Source: Botryllus schlosseri (Eukaryota; Chordata; Ascidiacea; Stolidobranchia; Styelidae). From it: 22,040 bases of DNA. The translations under genes were made by a program, and so were the position numbers. How positions within the stretch are numbered: position 1 is the stretch's first letter; each line of letters begins with the position of its first letter. The DNA lies in contig ATSW01012631.1 in the NCBI GenBank assembly GCA_000444245.1, forward strand, positions 1 through 22,040, read 5' to 3'. The notes under the pieces are model-generated. The model saw nothing but the letters and a program-made list of their open reading frames with translations. It was not told the DNA's origin and searched no databases. Below, piece after piece: positions 9,680-19,352 of the stretch.

Positions 9680-10012
9680 GACATCGATACCGGTCGCTGC
9701 TTCAATTGCTTGCATTTACTACTACTTTGTATTTTCGCGTCCATCCAAACCTCATGTGCTGCATAGACGTCCGCCGACCGGCTCCCAAATTAGAAAGCCG
9801 TTACTAATTATTTCCACTAGTGTTTGGTCATGAGCAACCAAAAGTGCGGCTCATCGATTTGTAATTGTGCAGCGCCTGAGGTGGGGACTTGTCTTTTTGT
9901 ATATGGTTCAATAGTATATTTCGTGCTGTGTTACGCTCTTTCCTCGGCGAATAGGCGCATGTGGAACATTTGCGTAGGATTTTACATATCTTTGTACTTG
10001 AATCTTCTAGAC

Positions 10013-10018
10013 AATAAA
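10013..10018 (+). terminator. Candidate polyadenylation signal for Elongin B
   Basis: AATAAA lies 334 bp after the Elongin B stop codon, followed by a TTGTGCAGAGTCTTC stretch with some GT character. It is the first canonical hexamer noticed on this strand after the stop. No cDNA evidence is available. Confidence 0.45.
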
Positions 10019-10516
10019 TTGTGCAGAGTCTTCATGGCAGCCTGTCGCCTTTTTAGAGATTTTGCCGCCATGTCGGCACGGCCCTGGAAATAAGCAGGAT
10101 AGAAGAGGTTGGTCAGGTTAATTCGTCCAGGGGTTCCTATCGAGGGGGACTAGTACCATATCAGTGTGACATGGAGCAATATTTTAGGCTCAAACCTCCA
10201 GGATATTATAACATAGGAGGAGTGACTTGAGTGATCGATTACTACGATTAGAGCAGTTTTAAGTAATCGCAACCGATTACATTCGAAAAAAATCCAAAGT
10301 ATTCGTAATCGACTATTCACATATCTAATCGATTTCTTTGTGAAAGAACGATCACTTCTTATTTGTACAGGGACTATGACATGAACTGAACAGTGGACAT
10401 TCTTGAACAATGTCCGATATTATACCAGGTTATTGATGGCAGAAATGTCCGATTTTTCAGATGCTACTGCCCATTATTATGTCACAAGTATTGGATTTGC
10501 TCGTTATTGCCAAACG

Positions 10517-10803
10517 CAGTGGTTCCCAGCATGGGCGATATCGCCCCCCAGGGGGCGAAAATGGACAAAGGGGGCGACGGGGGGCGATGACGCGTCAAAA
10601 CGGCTGACCTGACGGAAATTCAGTTACAAAAGTGTGTCAAATTAGACGTCGAGCCGAAAATTTGACCTTTTTTTTTCTTTTTAGTCAACCCGCCGGTGAT
10701 TACAGTTTGTATGCCCAATTTTCAGTACACACAATTTTGGGGGCGATGATCGGTGCTGACGTTGAAAAGGGGGCGATGGGTCGAAAAAGGTTGGGAACCA
10801 CTG
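10517..10803. mobile_element. 287-bp hAT MITE with GGGGGCGA repeats
   Basis: CAGTGGTTCCCAGC and GGTTGGGAACCACTG are inverted termini. The flanks are GCCAAACG (10509-10516) and GCCTAACG (10804-10811), an 8-bp duplication with one change. GGGGGCGA words recur near both ends, and near the left end CGCCCCCCAGGGGGCG forms a local inverted repeat. It has no coding capacity. It is nested in the 10212-12332 element. Confidence 0.9.
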
Positions 10804-11739
10804 GCCTAACGATTTATCAACGCGCAGCAAATAGATATTCGATGTACATGGAGTTGTGTGAGTGTAAGAACACCCGCCATGCCTTATCCTGTTATCACTC
10901 TCACTCACTCACTCAGAAGCCACCAACTCGCAGCAGGATAATAATAACAACTTTACCTATAGATTCAAATAATAAAGTGTGTGTGGGTGTTGGGATACGC
11001 TTAGTTAAATGCAGTTCGACTGTTGCTGCTTGACGAGCAGTAGGCCCATTTACGTACACCGGAAACAGATTTGAAATTTTATACTCGGCAAAATGAACAT
11101 GGCGATTTCCACATCCAAGAATTAAATCTCAACGGCTGCTGATATAGATTATAACCGAGTCGTAAGTCCGCCTGGCCCCGCCTTTTACGACCAGGCATTA
11201 AGCCACAACTGGACGACACGTTTTGATGCAATGAGGATTCGCTGTGAATTTGCTTTCAAGTCGTGCCAAGCGCGAAAAATATTTCAAGTTCATGATTGAA
11301 TTTCGTCTATTGGTAATTGCATATATTACTATTTATTTGTGATCCTCTCTCAGCCCTGTGGTCAGATATACCGGTTAAGCTGGGGAGGTGGTGTCTTCAA
11401 AAATTTACGGCACGCAATTCATAAATATAACACCTTCGGGTGCTCCCAATTCGTGACCTCCCGTCTGCTACAATAACAATTTATTGGAGTCACCCAAACG
11501 TAGCAGACTATTATAAAATTTTTCGTGAGACACATACACAAATTGTCATTTCTTCACGGGCGTATTTTCCTCTCTGGGTGCCCCGGGTGGTATTTGTATT
11601 GTGGGGCGAGGACAGTATTCTTCGTCGCGCCCATCCAGCGCGGTTATGGACAGTGGATACATACACAAAGTTTCGGCCAAAGTCTTTCTTTGGTAGCAGT
11701 CGCATGTTGACCAAAACTGCATATATGTCTTGGTGTATC

Positions 11740-11983
11740 ATGGTGCGGTAATGACCAGCACCAAAATGCCAATTTCCATAAGTTAGGCATATTTTTTCTT
11801 GAAGGGGAGAGGAATGCATTTCAAAAATCAAGATAGCGACATTAAATCGCGAAGCGCAAAGAACATTTCCAAGTAATTTAAATCTTTCGAAAATACTCTA
11901 TAATTTATTTTTATTTATGGAGCACTTTTATGTCCACTTCGAGCTCGCTCCCCACCCTCTTGGGAGGTTTGGTTACGGCCCTG
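11740..11983. repeat. Short repeat, CAGGGCCGTAAC type, copy 1
   Basis: It starts near TGGTGCGGTAATGACCAGCACC and ends GGTTACGGCCCTG. It aligns along its length with 17271-17502: the starts match around GACCAGCACC versus CATCGCTGGCGCC, both have a CGCGAAGCGC core followed by a TTTCCAAG or TTTTCAAG word, then a CCC run, GGGAG and TTACGGCCCTG. The right end inverted (CAGGGCCGTAAC) resembles the left end, so this is probably a MITE. No target duplication was found. Confidence 0.55.
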
Positions 11984-12107
11984 GCTACAATTCAAATCGT
12001 TGGGTGCAAGCACTCGTTAGCTATAAAGTTAAGCAGTGGGTATATTATGACGTAAAACAGCAAATGACGTCATCTCATTTAAAAAGAAAGTTGTTCTCTC
12101 ATGAGGT

Positions 12108-12203
12108 CTTTTCATCACAATCGTTTTATTGTCTTCCAATATGGGTTCAAAGAGTGCCTTTTCATCACAATCGTTATATTGTCTTGCAATATGGGTTCAA
12201 AGA
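12108..12203. repeat. Tandem duplication, about 50 bp x 2
   Basis: A 50-base unit beginning CTTTTCATCACAATCGTT starts at 12108 and again at 12158, and both copies end near CAATATGGGTTCAAAGA. They differ at only a couple of positions. The duplication is non-coding and sits inside the 10212-12332 element. Confidence 0.85.
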
Positions 12204-12332
12204 AAATTCAAAGAAGCAAAATAAATGTAATCGTGAGTAAACATGATTACTTTTACAATGTAATCGTAATCGACTACTTCCTGATTTTGCTGTAATCGCA
12301 ATCGATTACATTCATGAAGTAATCACCCCATG

Positions 12333-12570
12333 TCTGCTTGAGTCATCCCAACACAGCTAGTAATGTATGTATTCAACACGTAGATCAATACATTGAAATT
12401 AATTCATAATATTACAATTATATAGGTTACAAGCGCTAGAAGGCGCATGCCTAAAAACTTATCTGAAGATACTAAAATTGACCAGAATTTATTGAACCGA
12501 AACATTCCTTTTGTTAAGCATTGGAAGTAAACAGCTACACACACAATTACACATGTACTGTATTGGCAAA
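12333..12570. other. Unassigned AT-rich spacer
   Basis: No gene or recognised repeat is present. A 60-codon minus-strand frame (12586-12404) has no identifiable motif and is likely chance. Confidence 0.35.
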
Positions 12571-13226
12571 TACCGTAATTTTCCATGTATAATCCGCAAA
12601 ATTTTCGCGATTTTTTGCCCTAAAATCGGGGTGCGATTGCATGGGAACAACACGCTTGAAAAAAATCTTCCTCGATAAAAAAACTTGAAATCACACCTTT
12701 CTTCATGTTTGTTTCCAATCGCGCATCACTTTCAGCCATAGTGCCCAGTAATTCGTATTATCAGTGTAACGCGCTACCAATTAGTAAAAAGCGTGTTGCC
12801 AATTAACGAGAGTCGTCTGCACAGCGCGCAATCTCCTGCTGAGTTGGTTTGCTGTTTGCACGCGAGCGAAATTAGGTCATTCATTGATTGCTGAACACGC
12901 GCTCTCGGCAATCCTCGCTAATTCATGGACAGGCGATGTGCGCAAAATATAATCGCTTGCGCAATCAGTCGCACCTCCAAAACAGGCGTGGTGTGCATGT
13001 GCACGACATAACCGTAGGCCTGAGCAATCGCATCTGACCTTGTCGCGTCGCCGGCCTCGCAGGCTTTGGCTGCTATCTACTATCGTACAGAGGCAATACC
13101 GTTACTTGTATAATGATTAGCAATCGCATCTGCAATAGGCCTCGTGCGCAAGACGTCGTGTCGCTGGCCCGAACTATCGCGTCGACAGCCTCGCAGGCTT
13201 TGGCTGCTCTCTACTATCGTTTAGAG
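12571..13226. mobile_element. Partial element with ACCGTAATTTTCC terminus and CpG-rich module
   Basis: ACCGTAATTTTCCATGTATA at 12572 followed by ATCCGC and GGGGTGCG resembles the ends of a widespread DNA-transposon type whose termini read ACCGTATTTTCC. The other end was not found. From 12757 the sequence is CpG-rich and matches, in opposite orientation, the interior of the hAT at 20788-21762 (for example CCAATTAGTAAAAAGCGTGT here against CCAATTAGCGTGAAGCGTGT on the reverse of 21600-21640). It also contains an internal duplication (13024-13092 and 13120-13226) sharing GCAATCGCATCTG and CTCGCAGGCTTTGGCTGCT. Confidence 0.45.
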
Positions 13227-14554
13227 CAGCGGTCGAAAACCTTTTTCGTCCGAAGAGCCATATTGGCCCTATATTTTCAATTGTAACCACCAAAGAGCCA
13301 TACATGTCAATCCACGGTTACGTCACAATTGAAAATTTGTGACGTCATCACAACTCACTACATGGGATTCGTAGTCGGCGTCACATTTTCTCCGTAAAAA
13401 CTTTTACTACTCATGATGGTTGCCTTATTTGAGCATGCGAAACTTGAGTTACGTAGATCTTTTGCAAGTTAGCCTACATCTTTTTAATTGTATTACAGTG
13501 AAAGTCATATGATATGGTTCTAAACTTGAGGTAATTACCATCTACAACAGATGTAGACAACAGTAAGAGTGTGAATACACTTTCGTCAGTTATACGAGAT
13601 CGTAGGCTCGTCTTGATGCTACTTTTTAATTTGAGGACCTCTGATCACATACGTTGGAGGAGCTAAACATGGTCACTACAGCAGTACATACCCATTGCAA
13701 GGTGTGATACGTCGGTGACGTGGGGTCAGAGAACGCAAGTGAGGAAGTGCATCACCTGTCGTCAGGATGAGTGAACGAAAATTGTGAAACTTTTACTGAA
13801 TAGAGATTTGGAACATTTTTGCTCCTAAAATCACGCAATTTGCATATTTATTGTTCAAAAATAAAGCGCGAAAGGAGATGTAAGGCACTTGTGGGGCCAC
13901 ATATCAAGCCTCGCCCATGACCGCGCAATTCATCATAAATAGCCTAAAATTTATAATGATCGAATGTAACTGTCGCACTGATTTCGAACATCTAAATATT
14001 TATCGACTTCTCAATTCTCAAATTATTAGACGGTAACATAACGTTGCGCAACACGCCTATATTTTTGCGCCAATACTACCAAGCTACTTACTGATCAAGA
14101 ACATGAACTGTGAATGTTACTTTCACGGCAGCACATTTCTCGCCGTAGATCAGGAAGACAATATATATTTGCAACCTGCATTGTCATACAGGCGTCGAGA
14201 TGTCTGCTATTATCTTTGATCATTTGATCAATCAACGTATGGTGCGATCCGAAATTTCGAGGCGCGCGATGTCGGGTGCATCGAACTCGCGAGTGGTATT
14301 GGTGGCCGGCGCGAAAGCAACTTCAAGTTGAGGATTTCGAAAAGTGGCCCCGAGCCTCTATCCCTGAATACGCCATTGTGTTGTCATGTTTTTACAGCCA
14401 CGACAAAAATTATTCTTGCCATGATAAAAATTTACCAAGCAGTTTTTGCAATATTGATAAATTATAGGTACAAAAATGAAAATTCGGCAAAGAACCATAC
14501 ATTTTACCCAAAAGAGCCATATATGGCTCGCGAGCCATAGGTTCCCGACCACTG
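13227..14554. mobile_element. 1.3-kb non-autonomous hAT element with AGAGCCATA ends
   Basis: The left terminus CAGCGGTCGAAAACC pairs with GGTTCCCGACCACTG at the right. AGAGCCATA is repeated just inside both ends. Flanking octamers GTTTAGAG and TTATAGAG agree at six of eight positions. No transposase-like frame is present. The left target copy lies exactly at the end of the duplicated CpG-rich module, so the element inserted into that module. Confidence 0.75.
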
Positions 14555-15070
14555 TTATAGAGCAAGGGTTCTGCAACTGAGACGGAATCTACCAAAGGCC
14601 AATGAGAATATTAGCGTTGTATTTCAAGGTCAATAAAACTTTTGTCTCATTTTGACTCTATCTTATTATCTTATCCTCCCGTATCAAGAAATACTAAAAA
14701 AACAGTACGGCGAGAATATGTTTGCTTTCATCACTAACGTCAATGGGATACTAAAGCCACAGAGCTTTCTATATAGTTAAGTTCTTGCTGATGAAAGTAT
14801 GAAGCCTCAAAGTTTTAAGAAAGCATTTCATATAAGTTCATCCCAACAATTCATCTCTTTCGCACGAAGAAAGTTTGATTTGTAAATGATGAAACTTTAC
14901 CTAAACATGGGTTATTCACAAAGCAAAAAACTTGTCCTGACTCTCCATACCTCCAATTAATGCATGAACTAAGTCACAAGGAGGGTTTAAGGATCAATAT
15001 TAGCGAGCCTGGAGTGACAGTACCACTTACCACCACACTGGAGTTTGGTTGAAAAAGTCAATTTACTCAC
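14555..15070. other. Non-coding stretch downstream of MFSD14 exon 4
   Basis: On the minus strand this follows the exon 4 donor and should be MFSD14 intron. No reading of it gives the expected next residues (a WYF...FAYVADI stretch). CAAGGGTTCTGCAACTGAGA at 14563 resembles a decayed hAT end. A GTAAGT-like donor appears on the minus strand at about 15028-15033 but bounds no recognisable exon. Confidence 0.4.
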
Positions 15071-16523
15071 CATGGACTTAATAAAGCGATTGGAATTGGA
15101 GAACACGTAAAGAAAACAGTAAGGATCAAGAATGATTTCCTCCCCCAGACGTCGGAGAGCGCTCCAAGGAAAGGCGCGGATAAAAATGAAAGGATGCCCT
15201 GAAAAGTGGATAAAGATTTTACTAACCTATTTCACATACTATTAGAGGATGGGACTGCCATTAACAGCATAGGCTTACTAACTGGAATATGTTGGGCAGG
15301 GAATACAGACTCATAATATTTTCTCGATAATTATTATGTGCCCTAATACTCATATTATAATTATATGCCGCACAATTCTTAATCCAAATAAACCCCCTTT
15401 TTCTGTTGTACACAACATGCCCTAACCAAAGCCAGCAAGAGGCATGAATATCCACTAACTCGTCTCATGAGATAAGTGGCAAGGAAGAATCAGTCACCTC
15501 ATTTGATATTGAAATTGAAAAATATTATCCTAGGTCCAAGGGTAGCCTATTGCATTACAAACAATAAATAGCCTATACCTTACCTTAATTCCCTGAATAA
15601 TGCCGTTGATCAATAACGTATTTTCAGAAAAAGTCTCTTTGAGAACCTGACGATGAAATAAATACGTTACAATGTACTGCAGTTAGACAAATAGACAAAT
15701 TTGACTCACATCCATCATGGGAGTCGTTAACAAACCCCATGCAAAAAATTCCAGGAATATTATGATAACTGCGTGGTACACGCTTGGTTTGCCGAAACCC
15801 GGGACCTGAAAGAAAGTGAAATACGGCAATGAATCCGATACACGCTGAAAGACTTCGTATTATTCAGTTCAAAAGCATCACACAATATTAAATGAAAATC
15901 ATTCTCTACTAAGCATATTTACTTGTGAAGTTTTGCATTTAACAATTACGTATGTCACAAATGCGGTCATGTCATTGAGATTCTCCGTAAATAGGATATA
16001 AACAGGATTATTTAAAAACGCGTCATCATCTCTAAATAAACAATACCACCAATCCATTTTGCTATCCTTTCAGATATCTAGGGTTGCTCTGCATTGCCTC
16101 AAGTACACACGTTATATACCTACAAGAACATTAAATGTTTCAAATTGCATTCCCAAGGTCGGTTTATCGGTCTATACAATACAAACGTTTTGAACACTTC
16201 ATTAAAATAATTATTAATGAAAAACAATATTCCGGTACAAAATTGTAAGATTACCTGCATGAAATAGGAAGTACAGATTGTGCAGTATTAGCTGTTGCAG
16301 TCACTTCATGTTATCAAGTTCTTGGAATCATATATTCAGTATATTAGTATAGCCTTATCCGCAGTCCACAGACCATAGATACATAGGACATCAATAAAAT
16401 AATAAATAGGTTGAGATATTAACATACCGAATTATACATAGTGATTGAAGTACTTCGAGATGTCAAATCGCGAAAGCTACGACCGTGCTGGCTGCTGGAG
16501 TTTTTGTTGCTCTTCGTCTTCAT
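15071..16523 (-). CDS. MFSD14: MFSD14/HIAT1-type major facilitator transporter, N-terminal four exons only
   Basis: Exons on the minus strand are 16523-16428, 15805-15710, 15646-15584 and 15198-15071, with GT-AG introns and phases 0, 0, 0 and a phase-2 end. An in-frame TAA lies seven codons before the ATG. The 127 complete codons give a polar N-terminus (MKTKSNKNSSSQHGR) and TM1 around residues 41-59 (SVYHAVIIIFLEFFAWGLL). Next come NGIIQGIK and SFLSAPFLGALSDVWGRK, which holds MFS motif A (Asp101, Arg105, Lys106), and then SFLILTVFFTCSPIP. These match human MFSD14A nearly position for position. The family comprises 12-TM proteins of about 490 residues in intracellular membranes; the substrate is unsettled. 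The following exons, about 360 residues, were not found between 9680 and 15070. Either a long intron carries them left of the window or this is a partial copy. Confidence 0.88.
15806..16427. other. MFSD14 intron 1
   Basis: This is an intron by the gene model, with donor GTATGT and acceptor CTTTCAG on the minus strand. It is AT-rich. No embedded element or coding segment was recognised. Confidence 0.6.
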
Positions 16524-17172
16524 ACTCCGTTCATCATTTTACCAGCCCTTCAAATCTTCCGGCGATAATCCAAAGTGCCTTTTACGCGTAGGTTGCAAAC
16601 TATTCAAGAATCTGCGTGTGTTACATATGAAGTGTTCAAAAAACGCAGCTGAAATGACGGGGATTTCCTCCTCCGAGATACAGAGGCATCAGCCGTCAAC
16701 AGAAACTATATATACAGAAAGAGGAAGGTATGCCTACGGCTCTATGCGCTCCAACCAATACGATACGCAACTTTTATTACGCAACTCCAGTCAATCAAAA
16801 TACCAACGGGGACGATGTGTCCAACGCACCGGCTTGTATCAACGGATAATTATGGAAAACATGAACGTGATGAGCAACGACTAGCAAAACGCGAGTGTTT
16901 AGCCGAGGGGTTCGCAAACTATACCACACAGGTGGGAATATTTTAAATATTTCCTTTCTATATCTGTTCCTTAATCAGTAACAAAAACACGATACGTATT
17001 GACAGGGGGCAAATATCTAATGGTTACACAGTTCAGCCTTCTCGATCGGTCAAGTTTGTCTCCAGAAGCTATTCCTATGTGTCGGAGGTTGAACAAAGGC
17101 TGGAAATATATCCAGGCTCTCCACTCCATCGCCATCCGATCCCTGTTAGCGGCGTCGTACGAAAGCCTAGTA
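16524..17172. other. MFSD14 upstream region
   Basis: It contains the 5' UTR and promoter side of MFSD14 on the minus strand. TATATATA at 16707-16714, about 185 bp before the ATG, is a possible TATA box but could be chance. CGAGGGGTTCGCAAACTATA at about 16905 looks like a decayed hAT terminus without a partner. The 147-codon plus-strand frame at 16441-16884 overlaps exon 1 of MFSD14 and has no homology that I can see. Confidence 0.35.
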
Positions 17173-18381
17173 CAGGGGTTCTCAGCCGCTCTTCGCCCGT
17201 GGCCCATTTTCCGGTTTGAAAATGTTCTGTGGCCCACCTCTTATTCATCCTAAAGTCATATAGTCCCGTTCAGGGCATGGTCATCGCTGGCGCCGATATG
17301 CCTATTTCTCCAAAATATGCGCATTTTCTCTAACTGATCATTACAAATGTAGATCTTCACATAGATGAAATCGCGCGAAGCGCGACGAAAATTTTCAAGT
17401 AGAGTAAATCTCCTCCAACAAACAAACGACCAACCAACGAAATTTGGGCCCTTTTGAGCTCCCCCCCCATTGGGAGTTTTAGGTGCGGCAGTTACGGCCC
17501 TGGTAGATCATATAACTCTTGCGTAGGTCTACATTAATATGGCCGCTGTTCCACTCACGTCGCGAAACCCAATAATCTAATCCCCGCCTCCACTAGGTGA
17601 TTGAGTTTTAGTTCCACTATGGTGGGATTGGGGCTGGTCGAGCTTCAAACAATTCTTTTGTGAAAGGGATACTGCACAGATGTGGAGAAAGAATATTTTA
17701 ATGTTCAAGCTGTACAATGTAGGCCTACGTATAGTGTGTCCTGTATCTACTGAAGTTGCGATGTCAATCATTCCATATCAATCTTACATTATCTACAAGG
17801 ATTTCAGGGCCAGAAATTTTAAACCAGCTCCAATACATTACGATTCGTTGCGGTGGTGCCGTTTACTTCGATAGGAAGTTGATTATTGATAATAAATTGC
17901 GATTATGGCTATTTTGATATTACAATATTACGACCTGCCAAGGCACCGTAAATCTTCTTCAAATACACTTCTGTCCCAGTTTAATGCACACCCTTTGCAA
18001 CGGCATACGACACACGACCCTGCTGGAATACTTGGTCACTTCAGCACTAACTTCAAGTTAATTTATAATAGAAATTATTTTCGTTGCCGTCAGCCGTAGG
18101 TTGTCGTAGCCGGTGGATAAAAGCCACCGTTTCCCCTCCCATTTACGACTTGTAGCCTACACTGTGAATCCATACGTGCCACTACGTCCCGTTAGAGTCG
18201 GATGAAAAACTTAAGGTAGCCTACGTATAATTTGATAATATGAATATATTTTTGAACGAATAACATAACAAATATAACCAAATTTTCACTAGTTCTACAA
18301 TATTCCAAATAGCTCTGTGGCCCACCTAAAATGCTCCTGTGGCCCACCAGTGGGCCATGGCCCACCCTTTGAGAACCCCTG
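17173..18381. mobile_element. 1.2-kb hAT element between MFSD14 and the A2M-like gene
   Basis: CAGGGGTTCTCAGCCGC at the left and TTTGAGAACCCCTG at the right are inverted termini. The perfect 8-bp duplication GCCTAGTA flanks it (17165-17172 and 18382-18389). GTGGCCCACC words recur near both ends, as expected for subterminal transposase sites. No transposase is encoded. It contains a second short repeat at 17271-17502. Confidence 0.92.
17271..17502. repeat. Short repeat, CAGGGCCGTAAC type, copy 2, nested in a hAT
   Basis: It begins CAGGGCATGGTCATCGCTGG and ends GCAGTTACGGCCCTG, giving CAGGGC/GCCCTG termini. It is homologous along its length to 11740-11983, including the palindromic CGCGCGAAGCGCG core. 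The flanks (GTCCCGTT and GTAGATCA) do not match, so no target duplication is visible. Confidence 0.6.
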
Positions 18382-18389
18382 GCCTAGTA

Positions 18390-19352
18390 CGAAAGTGGAC
18401 AGAACTGTAGTTTGCCCGTGCTATAGGAGTATTGGTCAGGTGTATTGGAATATTTAACGACAACAACAAAAACCACCACACACAATCATACCATAGATAG
18501 ATAGGTAGATTCATTCATTTTATCGCATTAATGAAATTCCGTAAGTTCAGATGTCGATAAAGGGACGTGACGTCTTAGTACACAGTCGTCATTGGCAAAT
18601 TGGTAGTTATTATCATATGAGTGATTTATATTGATTGATACCTCCCATTTCGGTACTGTATGCCTGGATAGTGGATATTGCCTGGGTTTCGACCACTGAG
18701 CTTGAACGTTGACACGAAAGAAGAGCACACGCTTGAGTAGATTTCAATAACCACTTCAAAACAATGGCGCGCAGTCGGCGCTACATTAGCCTATAGATAA
18801 CTAACTTAACCTAACGGTCCTCCTAAGTAACCTATAGTTTGCCACGGATTATGTGCGAGCTGACATTGCGTATCCACGGCGACTCTTCCTATAGGTCAGC
18901 GTTATCAAAAATTTCTCATAAAGTGGTTCAAACTTGTACGGGTGAAATGGTGAGTTGCTGACTTTCAAAAATCTGTTTTCACCCCGTGCCGTGATGCTAT
19001 ATCGTTGTAAATATAACGGCAGGCAGGTTACTGATAAAAAAATTCAAGTGTCCTCAAAAGTGGGTGAGGCTCTTCATAAATTTTGTTTACCGGCATTCGT
19101 TATGCTGCACAATCGGATCTGTCACACAAATCCCATCAGGGCCAACATCATCAACATGTGCATTAAATTTTGGAAAAGGTACTATTTCTATGCTGGTTGT
19201 GTTATAGCCTAAGCCTTTTGATTTTTAATTAGCTGTTGTTGAAGCAAACCAAACAAACAACGATTGCAATTCATCCGAAAATATGAAAATTTGTCTTTTT
19301 TCGAGGCAGATTTACAGGAAACTATAGAATTTACCTATTATTCCCTACAATT
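18390..19352. other. Upstream region of the A2M-like gene
   Basis: No recognised gene or element lies here. An 85-codon plus-strand frame at 18955-19212 (with KYNGRQVTDKKIQVSSKVGE) is compositionally plausible but matches no family I know and has no supported splice partner. The stretch should include the A2M-like promoter; no clear TATA box was seen. Confidence 0.35.

Larger units (their letters stand above)
10212..12332. mobile_element. 2.1-kb element with GTAATCG-rich imperfect inverted ends
   Basis: The left 70 bases (from CATAGGAGGAGTGACTTGAG) align with the reverse complement of the right 70 (CATGGGGTGATTACTTCATG). The alignment includes an AGCA block, an AAGTA-TCG block and a shared CGATTACATT. 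Both ends repeat GTAATCG and CGATTAC. No matching target duplication was found, so the boundaries are inferred from the alignment. The interior is non-coding, with a complete hAT MITE (10517-10803), a CAGGGCCGTAAC-type repeat (11740-11983) and a 50-bp tandem duplication. The superfamily is not assigned. Confidence 0.6.

Noticed and set aside
10632-11033. 133-codon plus-strand frame
   Set aside because: It crosses the boundary of a MITE (10517-10803) inserted in another transposon, so it cannot be an ancestral gene, and no motif was seen.
11511-11831. 106-codon minus-strand frame tested as a missing MFSD14 exon
   Set aside because: The translation lacks hydrophobic TM segments and any MFSD14 match, and it runs into a short repeat.
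12108-12203. CRISPR-like or satellite array
   Set aside because: There are only two copies, directly adjacent, in a eukaryotic transposon. It is a simple tandem duplication.
16441-16884. 147-codon plus-strand open frame
   Set aside because: It overlaps MFSD14 exon 1 on the other strand, and the exon 1 model has an upstream stop, a donor and a homologous exon 2. The plus frame shows no motif.
17271-17502. 8-bp target duplication for the nested CAGGGC repeat
   Set aside because: The flanking octamers GTCCCGTT and GTAGATCA do not match.
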